From Clostridiales bacterium (GTDB taxonomy: Bacteria; Bacillota; Clostridia; Peptostreptococcales; Anaerovoracaceae), in NCBI GenBank assembly GCA_022773945.1, contig JALFNS010000013.1, positions 1-64,000 of the forward strand: a stretch of 64,000 bases of DNA, given 5' to 3'. Each line of letters opens with the position of its first letter. Within the stretch, counting starts at the first letter, position 1. The translations under genes and the position numbers were made by a program. Positions 39,118 through 49,600 of the stretch are shown piece after piece. The notes beneath the pieces are model-generated. The model had not been told where the DNA came from. It worked only from the letters and a program-made list of their open reading frames with translations, and did not search any database.

Positions 39118-40746
39118 TTATTTATCAGCAGCATTGCTGAACAAAGTTGTTGCCCGGTTTTCCGTGCTGATATGCGGCACGAGAGATTTAACGCTTATGC
39201 GTTTCATCACGATGACAGCCAGCACCAGCATGCCTGCTGCCACGGCGTAGCCGAAGATGAGGCTTCCTGTGAATCCGCTCACCAGGTACGCAGCCAGTGC
39301 TATGACACCGCATATGATTGAATAAGGTGCCTGCGTCTTGATGTGATCTATGATTGAAATCTCACCTGAAGTTGCCGATACGATGGAAGTGTCGGCGAGA
39401 GGCGAACATGTTGCGCCCAGGCCGGCTCCACCTATGATGGCAGAAATGCAGAGGAGCATATCTGCGCCGGTAGCTACTGCGAACGGAACTACGACAGGTA
39501 CCATGATGGCGAATGTGGTCCATCCGCCGCCGATGGCGAAGGCAGCCGCCGCACACAGCAGGAACATGATTGCCGGAGTGAGAGCTGGAGGTATATTGCT
39601 CCGGAATACGGAAATCATGAATTCTGTGATGCCCAGAGAACTGGCGATACCGCCGATGGTCCAGCCCATAATCAGAACCAGATCCGCATACAGAATCGAT
39701 TTAATGCCTGCAACAGCTGCATTTCCCAGATCCGCTAAAGGCGCAGTTCCTCTGATGATGAAATAAAATGCCGTGATTATTAGAGTGAATACCAGTCCGT
39801 ACATGAGAGACCTTATTCCCTCCATGTTGCTTATGGTCTGCATCAGGTTGTGGCTTGTGAAGAAATCGCCTGTGTACAGCATGAAAAACAGAACCATACA
39901 TATGAGCAGCACTATAGGGAAAATAAGATCCATAGGCTTACCTTTAACAGGCTCAACATCTCCGAAGGAGTCCTCCTCATCGGAGCTGCCGCTGAAGGAG
40001 TGTTCCACCAGCTTGCCTGTTATCTTAACTCTCTGTTCGGCCTTGGCCATAGGTCCCACATTAAGACCCATAGCGGCAACCAGATATACCATTATCAGAC
40101 ATATGAAAATGAAGAAATTGCTTGGAATTGACTGCAGAAGCAGCTGATATGAATTGCCCTCGATGCCTGCAGCTATCATTCCCGTAGCCAGCAGTCCCGT
40201 CAGAAATGCCGCCCAGCTTGAAATAGGTGAAACGGAATTGACACAGCATACTGTGGAGTCTATGTAATATGCCAGCTTTTCTCTAGGGACTTTGTTCTTG
40301 TCGGATATAGTGCGCATCGTCGCTCCCGATGTCAGATTGTCGAAGTAATCGTCAATCATCAGAAGTGAACACAGGATGCAAGTCATCAGCCCTGCACGCT
40401 TGCCGCTGTTGATGCGTTTTGACATATATTCCGCAAAGGCCTGAGAGCCGCCGGATTTAATAAGCAGACCTATAAGAGCACCGATCATTATCATGGACAG
40501 AAGTACCATCATGTTGTCGGTTGTGGTTAAAGAACCTGCGATGAAGTTGCCTTCTTCGTCTGTGGTGCCGATGAGAACCTCTTCAAAGGACTGAATGGCG
40601 CCCAGGGGATTGAAGTCGGCCATAAGGAAACATCCCAGAGCTACCCCGACAGACATGGATGTGAGAATCCTTCGCGTCGTAAGTACCAGGATAATTGTCA
40701 GTAACGGAGGAACAATGGACCAGAATGACGAATCCAAAAATTGCAT
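39118..40746 (-). CDS. NhaC family Na+/H+ antiporter
   Basis: A 542-residue membrane transporter with about twelve hydrophobic segments. Family blocks are MLLSMIMIGALIGLLIKSGG, DDYFDNLTSGATMRTISDK and GGAGLGATCSPLADTSIVSA, typical of NhaC and its amino-acid-antiporting relatives. NhaC-type proteins include malate/Na-lactate and amino-acid exchangers, so the cargo is uncertain. A LuxR-type regulator gene lies 151 bases upstream in the same direction and may control it. A second NhaC-type gene starts at 62873. Confidence 0.9.
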   Translation of the reverse strand: MQFLDSSFWSIVPPLLTIILVLTTRRILTSMSVGVALGCFLMADFNPLGAIQSFEEVLIGTTDEEGNFIAGSLTTTDNMMVLLSMIMIGALIGLLIKSGGSQAFAEYMSKRINSGKRAGLMTCILCSLLMIDDYFDNLTSGATMRTISDKNKVPREKLAYYIDSTVCCVNSVSPISSWAAFLTGLLATGMIAAGIEGNSYQLLLQSIPSNFFIFICLIMVYLVAAMGLNVGPMAKAEQRVKITGKLVEHSFSGSSDEEDSFGDVEPVKGKPMDLIFPIVLLICMVLFFMLYTGDFFTSHNLMQTISNMEGIRSLMYGLVFTLIITAFYFIIRGTAPLADLGNAAVAGIKSILYADLVLIMGWTIGGIASSLGITEFMISVFRSNIPPALTPAIMFLLCAAAAFAIGGGWTTFAIMVPVVVPFAVATGADMLLCISAIIGGAGLGATCSPLADTSIVSATSGEISIIDHIKTQAPYSIICGVIALAAYLVSGFTGSLIFGYAVAAGMLVLAVIVMKRISVKSLVPHISTENRATTLFSNAADK

Positions 40747-40897
40747 ATTGTCACCTCTTCTTTAGTTGTAACACACATGAAATAACGTAAAACACTTAAC
40801 GAGAAAACATTAACAGAATGTTACCGAGAAGAAAATTATTCATATTATTGAATTTAATGCGCAATTCGTTCCCTATAATAACTAAATTTGGTTAGTA

Positions 40898-41719
40898 TCA
40901 GTCAGTTTCGGTTACGGCGGACATGACGCTGTGCATGAGAGCAGACCTGCTGTTCACACCGAACTTGATGTATATATGGTTGAGATGCTTGTTCAGGGTA
41001 TGAGGTGATATGCAGAGTGAATCGCAGATGTCCTCGTTGGACAGACTCTCCTTCACAACCTTGAAGAAGACTTCGGTCTCACGTCTGGTAAGCTTATGCT
41101 CCTCGGCCAGAATAAAGAGAAGGTCCGTGGCCTGAGAGAACTCTCTGTCATGGCTTACGGCATCATCATGAAATTCCTTGTAGAGACGCAGACTCAAGTG
41201 TCTGTTTATGAGCTCCATGGCGTAGAGCTCGTTGCCTGTGAAATCGCCGTGGCTGCCGTTACGTCCCAGTACGATTGCCCCCTGAAACTCGTTGTTGTAG
41301 GAACTTATAACCTGCATGCTGTACTTGATTTCAAGTGCGGCATAGGTATCGTTGTAATATCTGGTGTCTTTCATGGTCTGGGCGTCGACCAGATCCGTCT
41401 CCCTGTACACGGCCCGCTTGCCCATAGCCATGAGCCACTGACCGTAGTCCTCGTTCTCGTAGTTCTCGATATACTTGTTGATGGCTTCCACATGCTTGGG
41501 TGATTTGCCGTCTTTTTTGCCGGGAACGTAGACTGTTGGTGTTGTCAGATAATGTTCTCCCGTTCTGTCGACCAGATGAAATACGGAGAAATCATTAGGT
41601 ACCAGCAGGCTTATATAAGAAAGGAAGGAATTTCGCTCGTTCAGGAAATCCTCGTTTTCGTATATGAAATAAATTATGTCATTAATAAATACCCATTCGT
41701 GCTGCTGAAGTTTTTTCAT
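40898..41719 (-). CDS. LuxR-type (GerE) transcriptional regulator
   Basis: A 273-residue protein with a C-terminal LuxR helix-turn-helix (about 205-265: LTRRETEVFFKVVKE, then NEDICDSLCISPHTLNKHLN). The N-terminal 195 residues have no named domain that I recognise, though the pattern fits a PAS/GAF-like sensor. There is no receiver domain. Its neighbour downstream is the NhaC antiporter gene, and such regulators often adjoin a transporter they control. It is divergent from dinB. Confidence 0.85.
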   Translation of the reverse strand: MKKLQQHEWVFINDIIYFIYENEDFLNERNSFLSYISLLVPNDFSVFHLVDRTGEHYLTTPTVYVPGKKDGKSPKHVEAINKYIENYENEDYGQWLMAMGKRAVYRETDLVDAQTMKDTRYYNDTYAALEIKYSMQVISSYNNEFQGAIVLGRNGSHGDFTGNELYAMELINRHLSLRLYKEFHDDAVSHDREFSQATDLLFILAEEHKLTRRETEVFFKVVKESLSNEDICDSLCISPHTLNKHLNHIYIKFGVNSRSALMHSVMSAVTETD

Positions 41720-41823
41720 TTAAGTAGACCCTCACTAAAATTAGTAATACTTTGTCTATATTATACACAATTTTCTCAAAAACTAGCCAAAAAGAGAAAA
41801 TTTTATTAAAAATGAGAAAGATA

Positions 41824-41853
41824 TTGCGCGCATACGAACGAATGTTCTATAAT
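41824..41853 (+). promoter_or_regulatory. dinB promoter with LexA (SOS) box
   Basis: TTGCGC (41824-41829), 18-base spacer, TATAAT (41848-41853). The sequence CGAAC-GAAT-GTTCT (41835-41848) within it matches the Gram-positive LexA/DinR box CGAAC-N4-GTTCG at nine of ten fixed positions and overlaps the -10 box. Bound LexA would block the promoter. Confidence 0.85.
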
Positions 41854-41886
41854 ATATGTGAGAATAAAACTGAAAGGTGGAGTGTC

Positions 41887-43134
41887 GTGCTTGTATTTCA
41901 CATAGATGCCAACAGCGCATATCTGAGCTGGACGGCAGTGGGGCTTCTGGAGAAGGGCTTCGACAAGGACATAAGAGAAATCCCGGCGGCAATAGCCGGA
42001 GATCCGGAGAACAGGCACGGGATTATTCTGGCCAAGTCCATACCGGCTAAGAAGTACGGGATTAAGACAGGTGAGAGTCTCTACGAAGCTCGGAAGAAAT
42101 GTCCGGGTCTTGAGGTATACCCTCCCGATTATGACCGTTATCTGACGTATAGCGATGCCATGTGCAGCATACTCTATGAATACACACCGGTAATACAGCG
42201 CTACAGCGTGGATGAATGCTTTCTTGATATGAGCGGAAGCCGCAGAGCGGTTGATGACCCTGTGAAGGTGGCTACAGAAATCAAAGAGAGAATAAAAGAG
42301 AATCTGGGATTTACCGTCAACGTTGGTATCGGCAGAAATAAGCTCTGTGCCAAGATGGCTGGAGAGCTGAAAAAGCCGGATATGGTTCACACCCTGTGGC
42401 CTGAGGAGATTAGAGACAAGCTCTGGCCTCTCAAGGTGGGGGAACTGTTCATGGTGGGACGTGCCACCGAACGCAAGCTGAATTCTCTCGGGATAAACAC
42501 TATAGGAGAGCTGGCCCGTGCGGACAGAGTGCTTCTGAAGTCCTGCCTCAAGAGCCACGGTCTGCTGATACACGATTACGCCAACGGAATAGATGATTCC
42601 GTGGTTACTGTGAATGACGACATATTGAGGAAGGGAATAGGAAACGGCCTGACCTATGCCTATGATCTGGTAACTAAGGAGGCTATATACAAGGAGCTTC
42701 TGGCACTCTGCGAGAGAGTTTCGGGGCGGCTGAGGAAGCTGGGACGATACGCGGGCCTTGTATCCGTATATCTGAGGAGCAGCAATCTGTCCGGATACAG
42801 CCACCAGATGAAGCTGCAGGGAATGATAAACACGACCAATGAAATTTTCGAGGTGGCGAAGAAGCTGGTGGATGAAATGTGGAAGCGGGAGCCGATACGT
42901 GCCATGAGCGTGTCGCTCTCGGAGCTGTCCGATGATGCGGATATTCAGCTGTCCATTTTCGACGGAGCGGACAAGGTCAAGGACGAAGCTCTGGATAAAA
43001 CCGTCGATGAAATCAGAAAAAAATACGGTGATAAGAGTATATTCAGAGGGACCTTCGCCAATGGGGAAACGGAGCCGTTGAAGGGAGGAGTAAACGACGG
43101 GAACTACATAATGATGGGCGGATACAAGCAGTGA
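41887..43134 (+). CDS. dinB: DNA polymerase IV (Y-family translesion polymerase)
   Basis: A 415-residue error-prone polymerase. The first catalytic aspartate lies in FHIDANSAYLSW and the second pair in YSVDECFLDMSG (about residues 110-121). The palm and little-finger regions are complete, with VGIGRNKLCAKMAGELKKPD in between. The GTG start at 41887 follows AAAGGTGGAG. The frame is open 45 codons further upstream, but that part covers the promoter and SOS box. No beta-clamp-binding peptide could be fixed with certainty at the C-terminus. Confidence 0.94.
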   Translation: MLVFHIDANSAYLSWTAVGLLEKGFDKDIREIPAAIAGDPENRHGIILAKSIPAKKYGIKTGESLYEARKKCPGLEVYPPDYDRYLTYSDAMCSILYEYTPVIQRYSVDECFLDMSGSRRAVDDPVKVATEIKERIKENLGFTVNVGIGRNKLCAKMAGELKKPDMVHTLWPEEIRDKLWPLKVGELFMVGRATERKLNSLGINTIGELARADRVLLKSCLKSHGLLIHDYANGIDDSVVTVNDDILRKGIGNGLTYAYDLVTKEAIYKELLALCERVSGRLRKLGRYAGLVSVYLRSSNLSGYSHQMKLQGMINTTNEIFEVAKKLVDEMWKREPIRAMSVSLSELSDDADIQLSIFDGADKVKDEALDKTVDEIRKKYGDKSIFRGTFANGETEPLKGGVNDGNYIMMGGYKQ

Positions 43135-43156
43135 AAGCCGGTCGAGAGTGCCTGCG

Positions 43157-43185
43157 TTGATAAAATCTACATTATATAGTATACT
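43157..43185 (+). promoter_or_regulatory. Promoter of the carboxypeptidase-uvrC pair
   Basis: TTGATA (43157-43162), a 17-base spacer and TATACT (43180-43185), 41 bases before the carboxypeptidase start. Confidence 0.65.
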
Positions 43186-43226
43186 TTTAGAGAATTGTTT
43201 TTGTGAAAGCGGGGTAGCAAGGGTCT

Positions 43227-44633
43227 ATGAAAATCAGCAGATATATAAGAACAATATGTGCGGCGGCTGTTATTATTTTAACGGTCACTTTATGCTCGCC
43301 TGCGGAGGTCAGCGGAGCATCCTCGGACAAGACGCCTTCACTGAGCGGAACTTCCGCTGTCCTGATTGATGCAGGAAGCGGTCAGGTGCTCTGTGAGAAG
43401 AATGCATATGAGAAGAGAGATCCGGCCAGCATAACCAAGATGCTCAATGCCATGGTGGTGCTGGACACCGTGGATATGGACAAGGTTGTGACCATCCCGG
43501 AGTATTCCTATGAAACCGTGGGACACGTGTTCGGACTGAAGGCGGGAGAGAAGTACACGGTGAAAGACCTGCTCTATGCCATGATGCTGCCTTCCAATAA
43601 TGATGTGGCGGAGGCGCTGGCACTTGTCGCCGGAGGCGATATCGAGAGCTTTTGCGCCATGATGAATGACAAGGCGGAAGCCTGCGGGGGCAAAGATACA
43701 AATTTCACAAACCCTAACGGGCTGAACAATGCAGGTCAGGAGAAACACAGGACGACGGCCATGGACCTGGCTCTTATTGCATCGGAGGGGATGAAGAACA
43801 GCACCTTCCGTGAAATCGTGAAGACGAAGTCATATACCGTAACGGAGCTGAACTCCGGCAGAGAGCGGCGTGTGCGCAGCACCAACGCCTGCCTCTACGA
43901 CAGGAAGATAAAGATTGATGACAAGAAGGTCCGCCTCTACTACAAAGGCTGTAACGGCATCAAGACCGGTCTGACCAGTGTCGCCGGAAACTGCTTCGTC
44001 GGAAGTGCCCGCAAAGGCAACACGGAGCTTATAGCAGTGACTTTGAACTGTGCTACGGCTGAGGAGAAGTTTGAGGATGCCATTGCTCTCTGGGACTACG
44101 GATTTAACAATTACAGGACATACACGGCGGCAAAGGCTTCGGAATATGTATATGAGCTGAAGGTTAAAAAGGGGGATTTGGCTCAGGTTGACCTGGGAAT
44201 AAGGGAAGATCTGGACATAACCGTGGACAGGGGCAGCAAGCCTGCTGAGACGACGGAGATTAGGGCCGTGCTCAACAGTGATGAGGTGAACGCTCCTGTG
44301 AAGAAGGGGACTGTTATGGGCAGACTAGTGTGTCTGGATGAAGAGGGAAACACTCTGGGCGAGCGTGAGCTCATCGCTCTGGAGAATGTTGAAGAAGGCT
44401 GGGCTCTGTCGGCTATAGGAATAGCTGATGAGGAGATTCCTTTCTTCATACTGGTTCTGGCTCTTATAATCTCAGCTGTGCTCATATTCCTTCTTACCGG
44501 GAGGATCAGAGCGGAGAGACGCAGACAGAGAAGGAAGGCCAGAAGAGAACGTGCCGTCAGAAGCAGAGAGCGGGAGCGCGAGCGCAATCCTTTCTGCGAC
44601 ATGAATGACAGGAAGGGCGGTAGAAATGTTTGA
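43227..44633 (+). CDS. D-alanyl-D-alanine carboxypeptidase (DacF-like, peptidase S11)
   Basis: A 468-residue secreted, membrane-held penicillin-binding protein that trims the terminal D-Ala from peptidoglycan stem peptides. A signal peptide covers about 1-31. The catalytic SxxK is S68-I-T-K71, the SxN motif is PSNND (about 122-126), and the KTG motif is GIKTGLTS (about 246-253). A C-terminal domain leads to a membrane segment near 405-425 and a strongly basic arginine-rich cytoplasmic tail, unlike the amphipathic anchor of most family members. Its end overlaps uvrC by 8 bases. Confidence 0.93.
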   Translation: MKISRYIRTICAAAVIILTVTLCSPAEVSGASSDKTPSLSGTSAVLIDAGSGQVLCEKNAYEKRDPASITKMLNAMVVLDTVDMDKVVTIPEYSYETVGHVFGLKAGEKYTVKDLLYAMMLPSNNDVAEALALVAGGDIESFCAMMNDKAEACGGKDTNFTNPNGLNNAGQEKHRTTAMDLALIASEGMKNSTFREIVKTKSYTVTELNSGRERRVRSTNACLYDRKIKIDDKKVRLYYKGCNGIKTGLTSVAGNCFVGSARKGNTELIAVTLNCATAEEKFEDAIALWDYGFNNYRTYTAAKASEYVYELKVKKGDLAQVDLGIREDLDITVDRGSKPAETTEIRAVLNSDEVNAPVKKGTVMGRLVCLDEEGNTLGERELIALENVEEGWALSAIGIADEEIPFFILVLALIISAVLIFLLTGRIRAERRRQRRKARRERAVRSRERERERNPFCDMNDRKGGRNV

Positions 44634-46494
44634 TATTAAAGAGAATCTGAAGAAACTCCCGGCATGTCCGGGAGTTTACATGCATAAGGATGCACTGGGA
44701 AACATCATATACGTGGGCAAGGCGGTGAACCTGAAGAATCGTGTCAGCCAGTATTTTCAGAAGAGCAGAGACATGGGACCGAAGGTCAGAAGCATGGTGA
44801 GCAACATCGCCGAGTTCGAGTACATAACCGTGGCGGGTGAGATGGAGGCTCTCATACTTGAGTGCAATCTCATCAAGAAGTACAGACCTAAATACAATAT
44901 ACTCCTGAGGGATGACAAGACTTATCCGTACATCAAGGTGACGGGCGAGAGATATCCCAGAATAATCAAGACGAGAAATCATGAGAGAGACGGAGGGAAG
45001 TACTACGGACCATACAGCGATGCGGGAGCAGTGAACAGAATTACGGATCTGCTCAACTCCGCCTTCGCACTGAAGAGATGCTCCGCTCAGTCCTTTCCCG
45101 AGGGCTTCAGACCTTGTCTTAACTTTCACATAGGTCAGTGCATGGGTGTGTGCACCGGACGGGTCAGCGAGGAGGAATACGGACGCGCTCTTGAAGGTGC
45201 AGTTGATTTTCTCAACGGACACACGGCCGCGGTGACAAGTGAGCTTAAGGAGAAGATGAACAGGGCATCCGAGGAACTGCGTTATGAGGATGCGGCTTCC
45301 TACAGAGACTGCCTTGAAGCCGTGAAATCTCTGTCAGAAACTCAGCGCGTTGTGCTCCATCACGACGATGAGGGTGATATACTCATCCCCGCAATGGCAG
45401 GAGAAACTATGCACATCATAATGTTCTCGCTGCGTGAGGGCAAGCTGGTGGGAAGAGAGGTCTTCGATCTGGACGGAGAGGATTACGGCGATGAGGACAG
45501 GGAGGAAGCTTTGTCCGCATTTATCAAACAGTACTATTCATCTGCCCTGTTTATTCCCAGGGAGATAATATTGAGGAGGCTTCCCGAAGACAGGGAACTG
45601 CTTGAGAAATATTTAACGGAACTTGCCGGCAGGAGCGTGAGGATAATACGGCCTGAGAGAGGAGAAAAGAAGGCCTTGCTTGAACTGGCATCGAAGGATG
45701 TCGTGGAGATGGTGAAAACCCTGGAGGAGCGGGCCGCTGCCGGGGCCGAGAGAAGGAGAGGACTTCGTGAGGAAATCGAGCGCGTTCTCAATTCAATGGG
45801 CGTTACCGACAGAGCTTCCGCAGACCGCGACTACCGCGTCGAGGCCTATGACATATCCAACATCAATGGAGTGGACACTGTGGGAGCCATGGTGGTATTT
45901 GACGGACTTAAGCCGGACAGGAAGAGCTACAGGAAGTTCAAGGTGAGAAATGCCGCTGCCCGGGATGATTACGGTGCCATGAAGGAGGTTCTCTCGAGAA
46001 GATTTCTTAGACTTCTTAACGGAGACGACAGTTTCAGCCAGCTGCCGGACATGATTCTCATGGACGGAGGCAAGGGGCATGTGGCTGTGGCTCTTGAGGT
46101 TATTGAGGCATCAGGTCTGGATGTGCCCGTGGCGGGAATGGTCAAGGATGACAGACACAGGACGAGAGGACTGGTCTACATGAAGAAGGGGGAATGGGAG
46201 GAGATACCTCTCAGAGAGAAGCCTTTGCTCTTCAGGTATACGGGAAGAATTCAGGAGGAGGTTCACAGGTTTGCCATAGAATATCACAGCAGTCTGCGGG
46301 GGAAGAATGCAGTGAAGTCGGCACTGGATGAAATCAGGGGAATAGGCCCGGTCAGAAGACAGGCGCTGCTTAGAAAATTCGGAAGTATAGAGGAGATTCG
46401 CAGAGTAGTGAAGGAAGAACCGGAGCGGATTCTGGAGCTGCCGGAGATGGACAGCAAAGCCCTGGAAAACATGAAAATTTATTTTGATGCATAA
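44626..46494 (+). CDS. uvrC: Excinuclease ABC subunit C
   Basis: A 622-residue nuclease making both cuts in nucleotide-excision repair. The N-terminal GIY-YIG domain reads CPGVYMHKD then IIYVGKAVNLKNRVSQYF. The UvrB-interacting UVR segment lies at about 200-235, the RNase H-like second nuclease has YDISNINGVDTVGAMVVF, and a C-terminal helix-hairpin-helix contains IRGIGPVRRQALLRKFGS. The ATG at 44626 with GGAAGGGCGG upstream is preferred over an in-frame ATG seven codons earlier. Confidence 0.97.
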   Translation: MFDIKENLKKLPACPGVYMHKDALGNIIYVGKAVNLKNRVSQYFQKSRDMGPKVRSMVSNIAEFEYITVAGEMEALILECNLIKKYRPKYNILLRDDKTYPYIKVTGERYPRIIKTRNHERDGGKYYGPYSDAGAVNRITDLLNSAFALKRCSAQSFPEGFRPCLNFHIGQCMGVCTGRVSEEEYGRALEGAVDFLNGHTAAVTSELKEKMNRASEELRYEDAASYRDCLEAVKSLSETQRVVLHHDDEGDILIPAMAGETMHIIMFSLREGKLVGREVFDLDGEDYGDEDREEALSAFIKQYYSSALFIPREIILRRLPEDRELLEKYLTELAGRSVRIIRPERGEKKALLELASKDVVEMVKTLEERAAAGAERRRGLREEIERVLNSMGVTDRASADRDYRVEAYDISNINGVDTVGAMVVFDGLKPDRKSYRKFKVRNAAARDDYGAMKEVLSRRFLRLLNGDDSFSQLPDMILMDGGKGHVAVALEVIEASGLDVPVAGMVKDDRHRTRGLVYMKKGEWEEIPLREKPLLFRYTGRIQEEVHRFAIEYHSSLRGKNAVKSALDEIRGIGPVRRQALLRKFGSIEEIRRVVKEEPERILELPEMDSKALENMKIYFDA

Positions 46495-46525
46495 AATTGT
46501 ATCTTGTATACTTTTAAAAACAAGC

Positions 46526-46554
46526 TTGACAGCTTTATTGATTTAAATTAGAGT
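46526..46554 (+). promoter_or_regulatory. Promoter of the PFOR gene
   Basis: TTGACA (46526-46531), a 17-base spacer and TAGAGT (46549-46554), 55 bases before the PFOR ATG. Confidence 0.6.
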
Positions 46555-46608
46555 AAAACGCAAAACAGTTTTTATGCCTGACTCAAGGCGGAAGGAGATT
46601 TGATTACA

Positions 46609-49600
46609 ATGAGACAAAAACGAATGCTGACCATGGATGGTAATACTGCAGCGGCTCACGTATCCTATGCTTTCACGGATGTGGCTGCGATTTACCCTAT
46701 AACACCGTCATCACCTATGGCGGAGACAGTGGATGAATGGGCGGCATACGGCAGAAAAAACATTTTCGGCCAGCCGGTAAAAATTGCGGAGATGCAGTCT
46801 GAAGGTGGTGCTGCGGGAGCAGTACACGGTGCTCTTCAGGCCGGAGCACTGGCGACAACATATACGTCATCACAGGGACTCCTGCTGATGATTCCCAACA
46901 TGTACAAGATGGCAGGTGAACTGCTGCCGGGTGTTATTCATGTAGCCGCCAGAAGTGTTTCCACACATGCTCTCTGTATCTTCGGAGACCATTCTGACGT
47001 TATGGCCTGCAGACAGACAGGATATGCAATGCTCTGCTCCAGCTCGGTGCAGGAGGTAATGGACCTTGGCGGAATCGCACACCTTTCGGCAATAAAGGGA
47101 AGAGTGCCGTTCCTCCACTTCTTCGACGGATTCAGAACATCCCATGAGATTCAGAAGATCGATGTGTTCAACCACGACGACTTCAGAAAGCTCGTTGACT
47201 GGGACGCCCTCAACGAGTTCAGAGAAAGAGCCCTCAACTCTGAGCATCCTGTAATTAGAGGAACAGCTCAGAACCCGGATGTTTTCTTCCAGGGAAGAGA
47301 AGCGTCCAACAAGTACTACGAAGAGATTCCTGAAATTGTTGCCGATTACATGGAACAGATAAGCGAACTCACAGGCAGAAGCTACAAGCCGTTTGACTAC
47401 GTTGGAGCTCCTGACGCGGAGAACGTTATAGTTGCCATGGGTTCCGTATGCGAGACCATCGAAGAGACCATGAACAAGATGGTTGAGGACGGTCACAGAG
47501 TAGGTCTGATCAAGGTAAGACTCTACAGACCTTTCGTTCAGAAGTATTTCCTGGACGTTCTGCCAAGAACTGTTGAGAGAATCGCAGTTCTCGACAGAAC
47601 CAAGGAACCGGGTTCACTGGGAGAGCCGCTCTATCAGGATGTCAAGACTGCCCTCTACGGCATGAGAAACGCTCCTGAGGTTTACGGAGGAAGATACGGA
47701 ATCGGATCCAAGGATACGACTCCGGGAATGATACATGCAGTTTACGACAACCTCTACCACAAGAATCCTAAGGACAACTTCACCGTTGGTATCGAGGATG
47801 ACGTTACAGGCAGATCGCTGCCTTACACAGAAGGTATTGCCAGAGAGCCTAAGGGAACAATCAAGTGCAAATTCTGGGGACTGGGCTCCGACGGTACTGT
47901 AGGTGCCAACAAGACTGCCATCAAGATTATAGGTGACAAGACGGATCTCTATGCACAGGGATATTTTGACTATGACTCCAAGAAGTCCGGAGGTCTTACC
48001 GTATCCCACCTGAGATTCGGTGAGCAGCCGATTCAGTCCACATACCTGATAAACAGAGCCGACTTCGTGGCATGTCACAACCAGGCGTACATCAGACAGT
48101 ATGACATGCTCAAGGAACTGAACAAAGGCGGAACATTCCTCCTGAACTGTCTCTGGAAGACACCGGAGGACTTCGAGAAGGCACTGCCGCCTAAGGTGAA
48201 GAGAACACTGGCCAAGAAGGAAATCAATTTCTATGTGATCGATGCATGGAACATCGCCGAGGAAATCGGTCTGGGCAGCAGAATCAACATGATAATGCAG
48301 GCCGCATTCTTCCAGCTCACAGGTGTAATTCCTATCGACAAGGCTGTTCAGTACCTGAAGGAAGGTATAGAGAAGACATACAAGCGCAAAGGACAGGACA
48401 TCGTGGACATGAACTGCAAGGCGGTAGACGCGGGAATCAGAGCCATCCAGAAGGTTGAGGTTCCGGCTCACTGGGCAGACGTTGAGGATCCGAAGGAACC
48501 TTATGAGGAACTGCCTGAATTTATCGAGAAGGTTCAGATTCCTATGACGAGAAAAGAAGGAGATGACCTGCCGGTAAGCGCATTCACCGGAGCAGAAGAC
48601 GGAACATTCCCGTCGGGAACTTCTGCATACGAGAAGAGAGGCGTGGCCGTATATCTGCCTGAGTGGCAGAAGGACAAGTGCCTCCAGTGCAACCAGTGCT
48701 CCTTCGTTTGTCCTCATGCGGCAATAAGACCTATGCTGGCTACGGATGAGGAGCTCAAGGATGCACCTGCAGGCTTCGAAACAATCAAGGCCTTCGGCAA
48801 GGATGTGGCAGGACTCAACTACAGAATGCAGGTTTCGGCAATGGACTGCATGGGCTGCGGAAACTGCGCGGACATATGTCCGGCCAAGGACAGCGCTCTG
48901 GTTATGAAGCCGTACAGAGAGGTTGTACACGAGAGCGAAAACTGGGATTTCGGAATCAAGCTGCCTAGAAGAGAAGAAAAATACAATCCTGACACGGTTA
49001 AGGGAAGTCAGTTCAAGAAGCCTTATATCGAGTTCTCGGGTGCATGTGCAGGTTGCGGAGAAACTCCGTACATCAAGCTGGTTACACAGCTCTTCGGAGA
49101 CAGAATGATCGTTGCCAACGCTACAGGCTGCTCATCAATATGGGGAGCATCGGCTCCGAGCATGCCTTACTGCAAAGACGAAAACGGCAGAGGTCCTGCA
49201 TGGGCCAACTCCCTCTTCGAGGACAACGCCGAGTTCGGATACGGCATGGTCATGGCAGTTAAGCAGATGAGAGAGAAAATCGAGCGCAACATGAAGGCGC
49301 TTCTCGAGCTTGATGTGGATGAGAATCTGAAGGAGGCCATTGAAGAGTGGCTCGAGTACAAGGACGACAGGAAGGAAACCAGAGCCAAGAGCGACAAGGT
49401 TCTGGCTGCAATAGAGGCTCTTGATACGACTGACAAGGTTGTACTGGGACTTTGCGACAGAATCGTCGAGGCCAAGGACTATCTGGTTAAGAAGTCCATG
49501 TGGGCAGTAGGTGGTGACGGCTGGGCATATGATATCGGCTACGGCGGACTGGATCACGTGCTGGCTTCCGGAGAAGACATCAATATACTCGTATTTGACA

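Noticed and set aside
41769..41783. CodY box between the LuxR-type gene and dinB
   Set aside because: AATTTTCTCAAAAAC has three mismatches including the central G, in a very A+T-rich stretch, so it is probably chance.
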